DNA of 61,301 nucleotides from an uncultured Eubacteriales bacterium (GTDB lineage Bacteria > Bacillota > Clostridia > Oscillospirales > Oscillospiraceae), in the NCBI GenBank assembly GCA_900546295.1, contig URCK01000004.1:1-61301 (forward strand). Direction: 5' to 3'. Positions 48,194 to 57,596 of the stretch are shown piece by piece. The stretch's first letter is position 1. Each line of letters opens with the position of its first letter. Below the pieces are notes generated by a model. The model was not told the origin of the DNA, did no database searches, and saw only the letters and a program-made list of their open reading frames with translations. The position numbers and the translations under genes were made by a program.

Positions 48194-48943
48194 TCATCGA
48201 TCGAGCACTTCTTTGGCCGCCGTTTCACGTTTTCTTCTCCGCAGCACCGGCAGATACATGAGCCCGCCGACCGCCGCAAGCAGCACAGGAAATCCCACCC
48301 AATGGCTGCCGAACCGGTCCTGGAACCACGCAAGCGGATTGCCGTCCGGCGCGTACATCAGGAACATATAGTTCGTATCCAGCAGCAGGTTCACCCCGTA
48401 GATCGGTATCGCCATCACGAGCAGCAGGAGCAGGCTCTTTCCCAGTCCCTTCGCGCTCGGCCGGATATCTCCCGCGGCAAAGAGCATCATCGGATACACC
48501 GCGAGCAGAATATGCACGCTCGTCGAATGCAGGAACATGAAGTTCATCGCCGGGAGCGACGTCCACGTCGGAAACAGCAGCGCCGCCGTTGCCGCTGGGA
48601 TACAAATATAATATAGGAAGTTGTCGAGCACCTCGCTCCTGCGCCAGGCGTGGACAGCAATGAGGAAAATGTTGATCGAGTACAAGTGCAGCGGCAGATA
48701 TGACGCATCGAAATTTCCGCCGATCTGCAGACCGATCTGCTTGAACACCTCGTCCAGAAGCAGCAGGATGGCAAATACCCTGCGCATCTTTGCGCGCCGT
48801 TCCGCATCCGCACGGGCATATCCCCGGCAGCACAGCACCGCCGTCAGCACGAACAGTGCGAGCGTCACAAGATGCCTCGCTCCGAAGAGCGAAAAGCCGT
48901 ATCCCTCTACGATCGTTTCGATCGTATCCCAAAAATGTTCCAC
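48194..48943 (-). CDS. YwaF/TIGR02206 family membrane protein
   Basis: 249 residues, about seven membrane helices; HLVTLALFVLTAVLCCRGY near the start, LPLHLYSINIFLIAV and YICIPAATAALLFPTW in the middle. I place it in the YwaF family of unknown function. GTG 48943 follows GGAGGT by about 8 bases. It is a single gene behind the amidohydrolase and before selA. Confidence 0.78.
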   Translation of the reverse strand: MEHFWDTIETIVEGYGFSLFGARHLVTLALFVLTAVLCCRGYARADAERRAKMRRVFAILLLLDEVFKQIGLQIGGNFDASYLPLHLYSINIFLIAVHAWRRSEVLDNFLYYICIPAATAALLFPTWTSLPAMNFMFLHSTSVHILLAVYPMMLFAAGDIRPSAKGLGKSLLLLLVMAIPIYGVNLLLDTNYMFLMYAPDGNPLAWFQDRFGSHWVGFPVLLAAVGGLMYLPVLRRRKRETAAKEVLDR

Positions 48944-49025
48944 GTACTCAGACCTCCACGCCTGTTATCTGCTTTACAGCATATCACACGGCGGCAAAAA
49001 TGCGCCTGAAATCTTTTTTAAGATT

Positions 49026-50627
49026 TTAGCACCCCATCCGCATACCCAGCATTTCGCCGTTCCTCCCGCCGCGGTATCCGCCGTTTTCGATCACGCGCTC
49101 GCCGAGCACGAAGACCTCGTCAAAGCCCGCAGCGCAAGCGCGCGGCGCAAGGTACGTCCCCTTCTCGCGGACATTCGCGGGGTCAAAGAGCAGCAGGTCC
49201 GCATCCGCGCCCGCCTCGATCTTTCCCTTTCCCGCAAGGGAGAATCGCTCTGCCGCCTGAAGTGTCACCTTATGCACCGCCCGCTCGAGCGTGAGCACCT
49301 TTTCCCGCATGACGTAGGTTTCGATAAGGCGCGCGAAGGCGCCGTATACGCGCGGATGCACCTGCCCACCGCCGGGATAGGTCGCGTCCGAAATGACGCC
49401 CGAAAACGGCGCGCGCAGGATGCCGCGCACGTCCTCCTCGTCTGTGATAAAGTCGATCATCCCCGCCTCGCACCTCTCCGCCGCCAGCAGGTCAAAGAGT
49501 GCGGCGAAGGGGTCTTTCCCGAGCGAGTGCGCGATCTCCGCGATGTTTTTTCCCTCAAAGGGGCGGTATTCGTCCGTTCGAAGCCCGATGGCAACGACGT
49601 TTTCAAAGCCGACGAGCAGCGTGATGTTCTCAAAATCGCTGCCCGATTCCATCCGGGCGCGCATTTCCTCGCGCGCACAGCGGTCGTGCAGGCGCTCTGT
49701 GAGCGTTTCCGTTCCGCCCGCCTGAAATTCCGGCGGCAGCACATGGATGAGCTGCGTCGAGCCGGCGGTATAGGGGTAAACGTCGCACATCACGTCAAGC
49801 CCTTCCTCCCGCGCTCTCGCGATGAGCGAGAGCATCTCGGGCACGGCGCGCCGTGCGTTTCGCGCGCCGATCGCCTTGAGATGGCTCACCTCCAGCGGCG
49901 TTTGCAGCGCGCGGGCGACCTCGATCATCTCGCGCAGCGCGTCCACCACGCCGTCGCCCTCCTGGCGCATATGCACGCAGATCGGCACGCCGCTTTGATG
50001 AAGCGGCGCGAGCGCGCGGATGAGTCCGTCGGTCGAATAGAAGATCTCCGGCGCGTAGCCAAGGCCGAGCGATACGCCGCACGCGCCGTCGGCAAGCGCC
50101 TTTTCCATGTGATAGTGCATCTCTCTCATTTCAAGCGGCGATAAGTCGCCCGCTTCAAAGCCCGCGGCAAGCGTGCGCAGCGTGCCCATGCCGACAAGCT
50201 GCGCGCAGGAGAGCGGCAAACCGCGGCTCTGCGCCGCCTTAAAATACGCTTCGAGCGAATCAAAGCGCAGCTCCGGCGGTATCTCCCCCGTGATGGGCGC
50301 AAGATAATGCGCGCAGGCGGACGCATACTTTCCCGCGAGCGGCGCAAGCGACATGCCGCAGTTGCCGTTCACAATTGTCGTAAGTCCCTGCGAAAGCTCG
50401 GCCCTGCCGAAATCCTCGCGAAAGAGCGCAGCGTCAGCATGGCGGTGGATGTCGATAAAGCCCGGCGTCAGCACACGTCCTTTGGCGTCGATTGTTTCAA
50501 ACGCCTGCGCGTCCTTCAGCTCGCCGACCGCCTCGATCACTCCGCCGCAAAGGCCCACATCCGCCGTGAACGCCGCGCGTCCCGTACCGTCGACCACCCG
50601 CGCTCCCCGGATCAGCGTATCCAGCAT
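49026..50627 (-). CDS. N-acyl-D-amino acid deacylase (D-aminoacylase) family amidohydrolase
   Basis: 533 residues. Metal site GFIDIHRHADAALF (HxH), the conserved Cys in IVNGNCGMSLAPL that bridges metals in D-aminoacylases, later histidines in VPICVHMRQEG and LEVSHLKAIG, and the catalytic Asp in GVISDATYPGGGQVHPR. Family members deacylate N-acyl-D-amino acids or D-glutamate derivatives, or cleave dipeptides. The substrate here is unknown; amino-acid recovery suits this organism's fermentative metabolism. Confidence 0.87.
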   Translation of the reverse strand: MLDTLIRGARVVDGTGRAAFTADVGLCGGVIEAVGELKDAQAFETIDAKGRVLTPGFIDIHRHADAALFREDFGRAELSQGLTTIVNGNCGMSLAPLAGKYASACAHYLAPITGEIPPELRFDSLEAYFKAAQSRGLPLSCAQLVGMGTLRTLAAGFEAGDLSPLEMREMHYHMEKALADGACGVSLGLGYAPEIFYSTDGLIRALAPLHQSGVPICVHMRQEGDGVVDALREMIEVARALQTPLEVSHLKAIGARNARRAVPEMLSLIARAREEGLDVMCDVYPYTAGSTQLIHVLPPEFQAGGTETLTERLHDRCAREEMRARMESGSDFENITLLVGFENVVAIGLRTDEYRPFEGKNIAEIAHSLGKDPFAALFDLLAAERCEAGMIDFITDEEDVRGILRAPFSGVISDATYPGGGQVHPRVYGAFARLIETYVMREKVLTLERAVHKVTLQAAERFSLAGKGKIEAGADADLLLFDPANVREKGTYLAPRACAAGFDEVFVLGERVIENGGYRGGRNGEMLGMRMGC

Positions 50628-50689
50628 TTCAGATCACCTCTTTTCCGCAGTCTATCATTCCGCCGCGCACTTTGCAAGGTCATTTCCCC

Positions 50690-50718
50690 TTGCAATCCGA
50701 CCCGGCACAGGGTATACT
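50690..50718 (+). promoter_or_regulatory. Promoter of the 103-residue membrane protein gene
   Basis: TTGCAA (50690-50695), 17-base spacer, TATACT (50713-50718). Confidence 0.7.
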
Positions 50719-50746
50719 GAGGAAAACAGAAAAAAGGAGCGCTCCC

Positions 50747-51058
50747 ATGCAGAAGAAAAACCGCATCCACGACTGGCGCAAGCTCAAATGGCCCTTCACC
50801 GCCACATTTTTGTACTACGCCATCCTCTCCCTTGTCACAGGCCTTGCCGACCAGAGCGCAGAGGGCTTTCTTGCCATGTTCTCCGTCGTTCTCCTCATCG
50901 ATGCCGTGGCCTATTTCTGCTACTGCTTCTTCCTTTCAAAGGACGCAGAGGATATGCACAAGCTCTGGTTTGCCTTTGCGCTCGCCTTTCTGCTCTCCTC
51001 CACCGACCAGCTTTCCATCCTCTGGGAGATGATGAGCCGGCGCGCGCTCGGCGCATAA
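50747..51058 (+). CDS. Small membrane protein, 103 residues
   Basis: A basic, aromatic start (MQKKNRIHDWRKLKWPF) is followed by three predicted membrane helices (about 18-35, 42-63 and 75-92). AAAAGGAG precedes the ATG. It is monocistronic with its own promoter and terminator. I do not recognise the family. Confidence 0.75.
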   Translation: MQKKNRIHDWRKLKWPFTATFLYYAILSLVTGLADQSAEGFLAMFSVVLLIDAVAYFCYCFFLSKDAEDMHKLWFAFALAFLLSSTDQLSILWEMMSRRALGA

Positions 51059-51081
51059 CGCGCGCAGAACTCCATACCATC

Positions 51082-51118
51082 AGCAGAAGGTCCCTTTCCC
51101 CGGGCCTTCTGCTTTTTG
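51082..51118 (+). terminator. Terminator of the small membrane protein gene
   Basis: AGCAGAAGG (51082-51090) and CCTTCTGCT (51105-51113), then TTTTG. Between here and 51275 nothing further was recognised. Confidence 0.85.
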
Positions 51119-51275
51119 TTTTTGGGCAATCCCGCCCCTTTGCCCAAAAGTCGACTTCCCCGCCCGACTGTCCATGGTTTTCTTTTTTGCCCTTGTTACG
51201 CCGAAGGAAAGAGGGTCAGCCCGCCTTCTCCCCCTGTCGTTTGCGGCAAATCGTCAGAATGTTTACAATTTTACC

Positions 51276-51329
51276 TTGATTCGCTGCCGCTTCTTTGTTA
51301 AGCTTTTCATGCAGGATCCTGTATCCTGC
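51276..51329 (+). promoter_or_regulatory. Promoter and leader hairpin of the alarmone synthetase gene
   Basis: TTGATT (51276-51281), 17-base spacer, TAAGCT (51299-51304). The early leader contains a GCAGGAT-CCTGT-ATCCTGC hairpin (51311-51329). Confidence 0.5.
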
Positions 51330-51363
51330 ACCAACGACTGATACAAAGGAGCCTGATGGTCTT

Positions 51364-52086
51364 ATGCCGATCCGTCCTCTTATGGACCGCACCTCTCTTG
51401 AGCAGGTGCTGCTCTCGCGTCTCTCCCGCGGCGAGGTGCAGCTCTGGGTCCAGAAATATTTCCAGCCGTATCGCGAGCTGATGAGCTACTACCGCTGCGC
51501 GATCATGGAGGTGGAAACGAAGTTCAACGTGCTCAACGAAGAGCTCTCCCTGCAATACGACCGCAATCCCATCGAAACGATCAAAACGCGTCTCAAGTCC
51601 CCCGAGAGCATCATGGAAAAACTCAACCGCCGCGGCTATCCCATGACCGTGGAGAGCATCGAGCAGAACCTCAACGACATTGCCGGCGTGCGCGTCATCT
51701 GCTCGCACCCGTCGGATATCTACAAGCTCTCCGACGCGCTGCTGCGTCAGGATGACATCCGCCTCATCGAGCGCAAGGACTACATCGCAAACCCCAAGCC
51801 CAACGGCTACCGCAGCCTCCATCTCATCGTGGAAACGCCCATCTTCCTGCATGACCAGAAGCGGTTTATGAAGGTCGAGGTGCAGTTCCGCACGATCTCG
51901 ATGGACTGGTGGGCCAGCCTTGAGCATAAGATCCGCTATAAGAAGAACCTCCCCGAAATGGACTATGTGGAGCGCGAGCTCTACGAGTGCGCCGAGATCA
52001 GCGCGCAGCTTGACGCGCGCATGGAAAAACTCCAGAAGATCGCCGCACAGGCAACGGAGGAAAGAGACCGCAGCCTTTCCTCCTGA
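51364..52086 (+). CDS. relQ: Small alarmone synthetase (RelQ/YjbM-like GTP pyrophosphokinase)
   Basis: 240 residues with only the RelA/SpoT synthetase domain: IKTRLKSPESIMEKLNRRG, LNDIAGVRVICSHPSD, NPKPNGYRSLHLIVETP and the G-loop-adjacent VEVQFRTISMDWWASLEHKIRYKK. There is no hydrolase (HD), TGS or ACT domain, so it makes (p)ppGpp but cannot degrade it. The C-terminal helix supports tetramer formation as in RelQ. GGAG lies 13 bases before the ATG, rather far. Confidence 0.93.
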   Translation: MPIRPLMDRTSLEQVLLSRLSRGEVQLWVQKYFQPYRELMSYYRCAIMEVETKFNVLNEELSLQYDRNPIETIKTRLKSPESIMEKLNRRGYPMTVESIEQNLNDIAGVRVICSHPSDIYKLSDALLRQDDIRLIERKDYIANPKPNGYRSLHLIVETPIFLHDQKRFMKVEVQFRTISMDWWASLEHKIRYKKNLPEMDYVERELYECAEISAQLDARMEKLQKIAAQATEERDRSLSS

Positions 52087-52186
52087 TTGAGAATGTCCGC
52101 CTGCCGTCGTCCCGAGGCGGAAAAGCTCTGGGATGAGGAGCACCGCGAATCAATGCCTTTCATGTAACCTTCCCCGCTACGCAAGA

Positions 52187-52214
52187 AAGCCGCCGACCTG
52201 ATGGTCGGCGGCTT
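52187..52214. terminator. Bidirectional terminator between relQ and metK
   Basis: AAGCCGCCGACC, loop TGAT, GGTCGGCGGCTT, then TT on the plus strand and TTCTTGC on the minus strand; it lies 20 bp after the metK stop. Confidence 0.85.
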
Positions 52215-52234
52215 TTGCCATGTCTTCGAATTCT

Positions 52235-53416
<1,182 letters not shown>

Positions 53417-53445
53417 GATTCTTTCTTCCTTTCTCATTTCCGGGA

Positions 53446-53594
53446 AAAACAAAAAATACTCTGTCGAACCGACAGAGTATCGCACTTTCTGCTCTTCCTC
53501 ATCTTTCGATTCGTTCGTCGGATTTGGCACCTTGCCTCTTCGGGCAGGTTGTCGTGGTGTCATTGGGCCGTTCCCTCAACCACTCTCGATGAAG
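53446..53594 (-). promoter_or_regulatory. SAM-I (S-box) riboswitch upstream of metK
   Basis: Read on the minus strand from 53594: CTTCATCGAGAGTGG, GAGGGAACGGCCCAATGA, CACGACAACC, AAGGTGCCAAATCC and GAAAGATGAGGAAG, the ordered S-box elements (K-turn, P2-P4, P1 closing). It is followed by a perfect 11-bp terminator ATACTCTGTCG/CGACAGAGTAT (53456-53480) and TTTTTTG. SAM binding should allow the terminator to form and turn metK off. Confidence 0.95.
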
Positions 53595-53622
53595 TATTCA
53601 CTTGTTGCTTTCGCTGAACCGT

Positions 53623-53651
53623 ATTCTAACGGCGTTTGTGCGTTTTGTCAA
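53623..53651 (-). promoter_or_regulatory. Promoter of metK
   Basis: TTGACA (53646-53651), 17-base spacer, TAGAAT (53623-53628) on the minus strand, immediately before the riboswitch. Confidence 0.8.
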
Positions 53652-53679
53652 TTGAAATTTTACCTTTTTGCGCAAAACC

Positions 53680-53809
53680 TTGACTTTGACTGGATTTATG
53701 CTACAATATTGGCCGTGAATTGAATGTCATCGGAGGACTTGCGGCCGCAGCCGCAGCAGTCGAAAAGATGTCGGATGCGTCCGGTCAGGGAAATGACCGG
53801 GCTTTTTTT
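53680..53809 (+). promoter_or_regulatory. Promoter and guanidine-IV (mepA)-like riboswitch leader of the MATE gene
   Basis: TTGACT (53680-53685), 16-base spacer, TACAAT (53702-53707). The leader has a long stem: GGACT-TGCGGC, loop CGCA, GCCGCA-GC-AGTC (53735-53761), then GAAAAGATGTCGGATGC and a terminator CCGGTCA-GGGAAA-TGACCGG (53781-53800) with seven T. An aptamer-like stem, a conserved-looking purine linker and a terminator before a MATE exporter fit the guanidine-IV (mepA motif) class, which turns such genes on. The class call is from memory of its layout and is not a model match. Confidence 0.6.
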
Positions 53810-53838
53810 ATCAATGTACAGCGAAACGGAGGCTTTCC

Positions 53839-55170
53839 ATGGCAATTTCTCTTTCCGATCATTTTACCTATCAAAAGCTGCTGCGTTTCGTCGCGCCCAG
53901 CATTTTCATGATGATCATCACCTCGATCTACAGCATCGTCGATGGGTTTTTCGTTTCGAACTTCGTCGGCAAAAATTCCTTCGCCGCGCTGAATCTCATC
54001 TTCCCCGTCATCATGGCGCTCGCGGCCTTCGGCTTTATGATCGGCACGGGCGGCAGCGCGCTCATCGCCAAAACGCTCGGCGAGGGCAAGCGAAAAAAGG
54101 CGAATGAGATCTTCTCCATGCTCGTCGTGGCGCTCGCGGTGGGCGGCGCGGCGCTGAGCGGCGTGTGCCTCCTTTTTCTCCGGCCCATCTCCTACGCCGT
54201 CGGCGCGACCGACCTCACGATCGACGACTGCCTGCTCTACGGGAGCGTGCTGCTCGCGTCTCTTCCCTTTTTCATGCTGCAAAACAGCTTTCAGAGCTTT
54301 CTTGCCACGGCGGAAAAGCCGCACTTCGGCCTGCGCGTGACGGTCTGCGCGGGTCTTACGAACATGGCGCTCGACTTTCTGCTCGTCTATGTCTTCCCCC
54401 TGGGACTTCTCGGCGCAGCTCTTGCAACGGCATTTTCCCAGCTTGTCGGCGCGCTCATCCCGCTCGTCTATTTTCTGCGGCCGAACGATTCGCCGCTTCG
54501 TCTGACGCGCCCGCGCTTTGACCTGCGCGCGCTCGCGCGCGCCTGCGGCAACGGCTCGAGTGAGATGGTCAGCAACCTCTCCACCTCGCTCGTGGGCGTC
54601 CTCTACAACATCCGCCTCATGGCCATCGCGCAGGAAAACGGTGTCAGCGCTTACGGCGTTCTCATGTATGTCAGCTTCATCTTCATGGCCTTTTTCTTTG
54701 GCTACTCCATCGCCGTCACGCCCGTTATCGGTTATCACTACGGCGCGCAGAACCACTTTGAGCTCAAGAGCCTTCTTAAAAAGAGCCTGACCGTCACGCT
54801 TCTCTCGAGCCTTGTCATGACCGCCTCTGCCATTCTGCTTGCCCGGCCCATCGCCCACGTTTTCGTCGGCTACGACGCAGAGCTCCGCGACATGACGGTC
54901 AATGCCCTGCGCATCTACTCCCTCTCGTTCCTCGTCTGCGGCTTCAATATCTTCGGCTCGGCGTTTTTCACGGGGCTCAACAACGGCATCGCCAGCGCGC
55001 TCATCTCGTTTCTGCGCACGCTCGTCATTCAGGTCGCCGCCGTGCTGCTCCTGCCGGAGCTGCTCGGCATCGACGGCATCTGGCTTGCCATCACCGTTGC
55101 CGAAACGCTCACGCTGCTCGTCACAGGAACGCTTTTCCTCCTCGGCCGGAAAAAATACCACTACGCATAA
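53839..55170 (+). CDS. MATE family efflux transporter
   Basis: 443 residues, twelve membrane helices in two homologous halves; typical stretches are FVAPSIFMMIITSIYSIVDGFFVSNFVG in helix 1-2 and AVTPVIGYHYGAQNH in the second half. MATE proteins export cations or drugs with sodium or protons. ACGGAGG lies before the ATG. The riboswitch-like leader makes guanidine or a related cation a reasonable substrate, similar to MepA; that is inference. Confidence 0.93.
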   Translation: MAISLSDHFTYQKLLRFVAPSIFMMIITSIYSIVDGFFVSNFVGKNSFAALNLIFPVIMALAAFGFMIGTGGSALIAKTLGEGKRKKANEIFSMLVVALAVGGAALSGVCLLFLRPISYAVGATDLTIDDCLLYGSVLLASLPFFMLQNSFQSFLATAEKPHFGLRVTVCAGLTNMALDFLLVYVFPLGLLGAALATAFSQLVGALIPLVYFLRPNDSPLRLTRPRFDLRALARACGNGSSEMVSNLSTSLVGVLYNIRLMAIAQENGVSAYGVLMYVSFIFMAFFFGYSIAVTPVIGYHYGAQNHFELKSLLKKSLTVTLLSSLVMTASAILLARPIAHVFVGYDAELRDMTVNALRIYSLSFLVCGFNIFGSAFFTGLNNGIASALISFLRTLVIQVAAVLLLPELLGIDGIWLAITVAETLTLLVTGTLFLLGRKKYHYA

Positions 55171-55189
55171 AGCCCTCTGTCATATTTAC

Positions 55190-55220
55190 GCTCCGCACAA
55201 ACGTGCGGGGCGCTTTTTTT
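55190..55220 (+). terminator. Terminator of the MATE gene
   Basis: GCTCCGCAC, loop AAAC, GTGCGGGGC (one U-G pair), then seven T. Confidence 0.9.
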
Positions 55221-55231
55221 GCGTTTCCCTC

Positions 55232-55259
55232 TTGACATCTCATATTGTTGTGATATTAT
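55232..55259 (+). promoter_or_regulatory. Promoter of the SPFH gene
   Basis: TTGACA (55232-55237), 16-base spacer, TATTAT (55254-55259). Confidence 0.75.
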
Positions 55260-55289
55260 TTTGATATCAAACTTGGGAGGTGCTTTTTT

Positions 55290-56303
55290 ATGGAAGAAAA
55301 GATTATCACCGGTCATAAAAACGGCATGCTCGTGCTGCTGCTCGAGCTTGTTCTCTACATCGCTGCGGTCGTTTTCCTGATTGTCGGCATCCATGCGGGC
55401 TTTCTGCCCCTCATCGTCCTGTGCGTCATCGTGCTTGCGCTCGGCTGGATCCCGCTGTGCGGACTTCGCGTTTTAAAGCCGCAGGAGGCGCTCGTGCTCA
55501 CGCTGTTCGGCAAGTACATCGGCACGCTCAAGGGCGAGGGCTTCTACTGCGTCAACCCCTTCTGCACATCCTTCAACCCCGCCGCCAAGACGAAGCTCAA
55601 CCAGTCCGGCGACGTGGACGACGGCCGCAAGAGCGCCAATCTCCTTGCCGCCATGCAGGCCTCGTCCACCACGGTCGAGGTGGGCGGCAATAAGAAAATT
55701 TCCCTCAAGATCATGACGCTCAACAACGCCCGCCAGAAGATCAACGACTGCCTGGGCAACCCCGTGGAGATCGGCATCGCCGTGATGTGGCGCGTGACCG
55801 ACACCGCCAAGGCGGTTTTCAACGTGGACAACTACAAGGAATACCTTTCCCTCCAGTGCGACGCGGCGCTGCGCAACATCGTGCGCATCTACCCCTATGA
55901 CGTCGCCCCCGGCATCGACACCACCGGCGACGGTCACGCCGACGAGGGGAGCCTGCGCGGGTCGAGCGAGGTCGTCGCCGCGCGCATCCGCGACGAGATC
56001 CAGTCCAAGGTCGCCGACGCGGGCCTTGAGATCATCGAAGCGCGCATCACCTACCTCGCCTACGCGCCCGAGATCGCGGCGGTCATGCTCCAGCGCCAGC
56101 AGGCCAGCGCCATCATCGACGCGCGCAAGATGATCGTCGACGGCGCGGTCGGCATGGTCGAAATGGCGCTTGAGCGCCTTGCGAAAAACGGCACGGTGGA
56201 GCTTGACGAGGAGCGCAAGGCGGCGATGGTCTCGAACCTGCTCGTCGTGCTCTGCGGCAACCGCGACGCGCAGCCCGTTGTCAACTCCGGAAGCCTCTAT
56301 TAA
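55290..56303 (+). CDS. SPFH/band 7 domain membrane protein
   Basis: 337 residues. Two membrane helices at about 12-58 (LVLLLELVLYIAAVVFLIVGIHAGFLPLIVLCVIVLALGW), then a band-7 domain (LRVLKPQEALVLTLFGKYIGTLKGEGFYCVNPF) and helical C-terminal part (LQRQQASAIIDARKMIVDGAVGMVEMAL). Such flotillin-like scaffolds organise membrane domains. GGAGGTG precedes the ATG. It is followed 13 bp later by an Arc-like gene, a recurrent pairing. Confidence 0.88.
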   Translation: MEEKIITGHKNGMLVLLLELVLYIAAVVFLIVGIHAGFLPLIVLCVIVLALGWIPLCGLRVLKPQEALVLTLFGKYIGTLKGEGFYCVNPFCTSFNPAAKTKLNQSGDVDDGRKSANLLAAMQASSTTVEVGGNKKISLKIMTLNNARQKINDCLGNPVEIGIAVMWRVTDTAKAVFNVDNYKEYLSLQCDAALRNIVRIYPYDVAPGIDTTGDGHADEGSLRGSSEVVAARIRDEIQSKVADAGLEIIEARITYLAYAPEIAAVMLQRQQASAIIDARKMIVDGAVGMVEMALERLAKNGTVELDEERKAAMVSNLLVVLCGNRDAQPVVNSGSLY

Positions 56304-56316
56304 TTAAAGGGCCGCC

Positions 56317-56520
56317 ATGAACGACAACGCCAAAAAGCAGGTCCCCCTGCGCCTTTCGCCCAAGCTCTACGCCGCCATCGCCGCCTGGGCGGAGGATGAC
56401 TTCCGCTCCGTCAACGGTCAGATCGAGTACCTGCTCACCGAATGTGTGCGCCAGCGGAAAAAGAACGGCAAGTACGTCGGCGAGGAGATCGACGTGCCGC
56501 CCGAGCTCGACATCAAGTAA
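56317..56520 (+). CDS. Arc-like ribbon-helix-helix protein
   Basis: 67 residues: KKQVPLRLSPKLYAAIAAWAEDDFRSVNGQIEYLLTECVRQR, a classic Arc-type ribbon-helix-helix with the beta strand QVPLRLS and helix pair after it. Usually such proteins bind operators as dimers, but the pairing with an SPFH gene suggests a partner or localisation role. AAAGG lies before the ATG. Confidence 0.82.
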   Translation: MNDNAKKQVPLRLSPKLYAAIAAWAEDDFRSVNGQIEYLLTECVRQRKKNGKYVGEEIDVPPELDIK

Positions 56521-56533
56521 AGATCGCGTTCAG

Positions 56534-56570
56534 AAAATGCGGAAAGAACTCGTTTCTTTCCGCATTTTTG
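56534..56570 (+). terminator. Terminator of the SPFH-Arc pair
   Basis: AAAATGCGGAAAGAA pairs with TTCTTTCCGCATTTT, followed by TG; stem of 15 bp. Confidence 0.85.
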
Positions 56571-56694
56571 CGCTTCATTCCATTTTGTTATGGTCATTTG
56601 TTCAAAGTTTATTGATGACTTTTCTCTCCCGTTGTGTCATAATGTTTGAAACTATTGGTTTCGATTATTTGTGAACGAAGTGAGGTATTCCGTT

Positions 56695-57573
56695 TTGAAC
56701 AAGCTCAACCGCGCGATCGACCGCTTTTGTATCCTGCACCCGAATTTCGGCGTCCCGAACCTGATGCTCTATGTTGTCATCGGCAACATCGTCTTCGGGC
56801 TTTTGTCCAACTTCTCCTCCGGCAATATGCTGAGTCTCTTTGCTTACTCGCTCAGCGGACTGATGCACGGTCAGGTCTGGCGGCTTGTCACCTTCGTCCT
56901 CATTCCCGAAAGCACCAGCCCCTTCTACCTTCTCATCACCTGCTACTTCTACTATTGGATCGGCTCGACGCTCGAGCGGCAGTGGGGCACGGCAAAATTC
57001 ACGACCTACTATTTAAGCGGCATGCTGCTCACCGTCCTCGGCGCGAGCATCGTCAGCCTCATCACAGGCTACAACCTCCCCGTCTACGGCGCAAGCTACG
57101 TCAACTTCGCCATGTTCATGGCCTTCGCGCTGCTCTATCCCGATACGCGCGTGCTGTTCATGTTCTTCATCCCCATCCGCATCAAGTGGATCGCCTATCT
57201 CGACGTATTTTACTTCTTCTTCGATATCTTCCGCTACATCTCCGCCGGCGTGTGGTACTACTCCATCCTGCCGGTCGTGGCGCTTTTGAACTTTGTCATC
57301 TTCTTCTGGCCCGAGCTTGAAAACTTTTTCAAGCTGGAGCGCCACCAGAGCCGGCAGGCCTCGCACTTCCACAACACCGTGCACGCCCAACAGCGCCAGG
57401 AGCAGTACCAGCAGCAGACGCAGGGCTTCCGCCATAAGTGCGCCGTGTGCGGCCGCACGGATGTGACGAACCCCGAGCTTCAGTTCCGCTATTGCAGCAA
57501 GTGCGCGGGCTACCACTGCTTCTGCTCAGACCACATCTTCAATCACGTCCACTTTACGGACGAGCAGCCATAA
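56695..57573 (+). CDS. Rhomboid-like membrane protein with C-terminal zinc ribbon, probably not a protease
   Basis: 292 residues from TTG 56695, preceded by GTGAGG; a GTG at 56671 is also in frame but has no site. About six membrane helices follow the rhomboid layout (MLYVVIGNIVFGLL, YWIGSTLERQWGTAKF). The GxSG motif is replaced by YGASYVNF and no AHxxG histidine is seen in the last helix, so the Ser-His dyad appears incomplete. The C-terminal region has CAVCGRTD and YCSKCAGYHCFC, a likely zinc ribbon. Confidence 0.75.
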   Translation: MNKLNRAIDRFCILHPNFGVPNLMLYVVIGNIVFGLLSNFSSGNMLSLFAYSLSGLMHGQVWRLVTFVLIPESTSPFYLLITCYFYYWIGSTLERQWGTAKFTTYYLSGMLLTVLGASIVSLITGYNLPVYGASYVNFAMFMAFALLYPDTRVLFMFFIPIRIKWIAYLDVFYFFFDIFRYISAGVWYYSILPVVALLNFVIFFWPELENFFKLERHQSRQASHFHNTVHAQQRQEQYQQQTQGFRHKCAVCGRTDVTNPELQFRYCSKCAGYHCFCSDHIFNHVHFTDEQP

Positions 57574-57596
57574 TCCAAAGGGAGGGAACACTTTTT

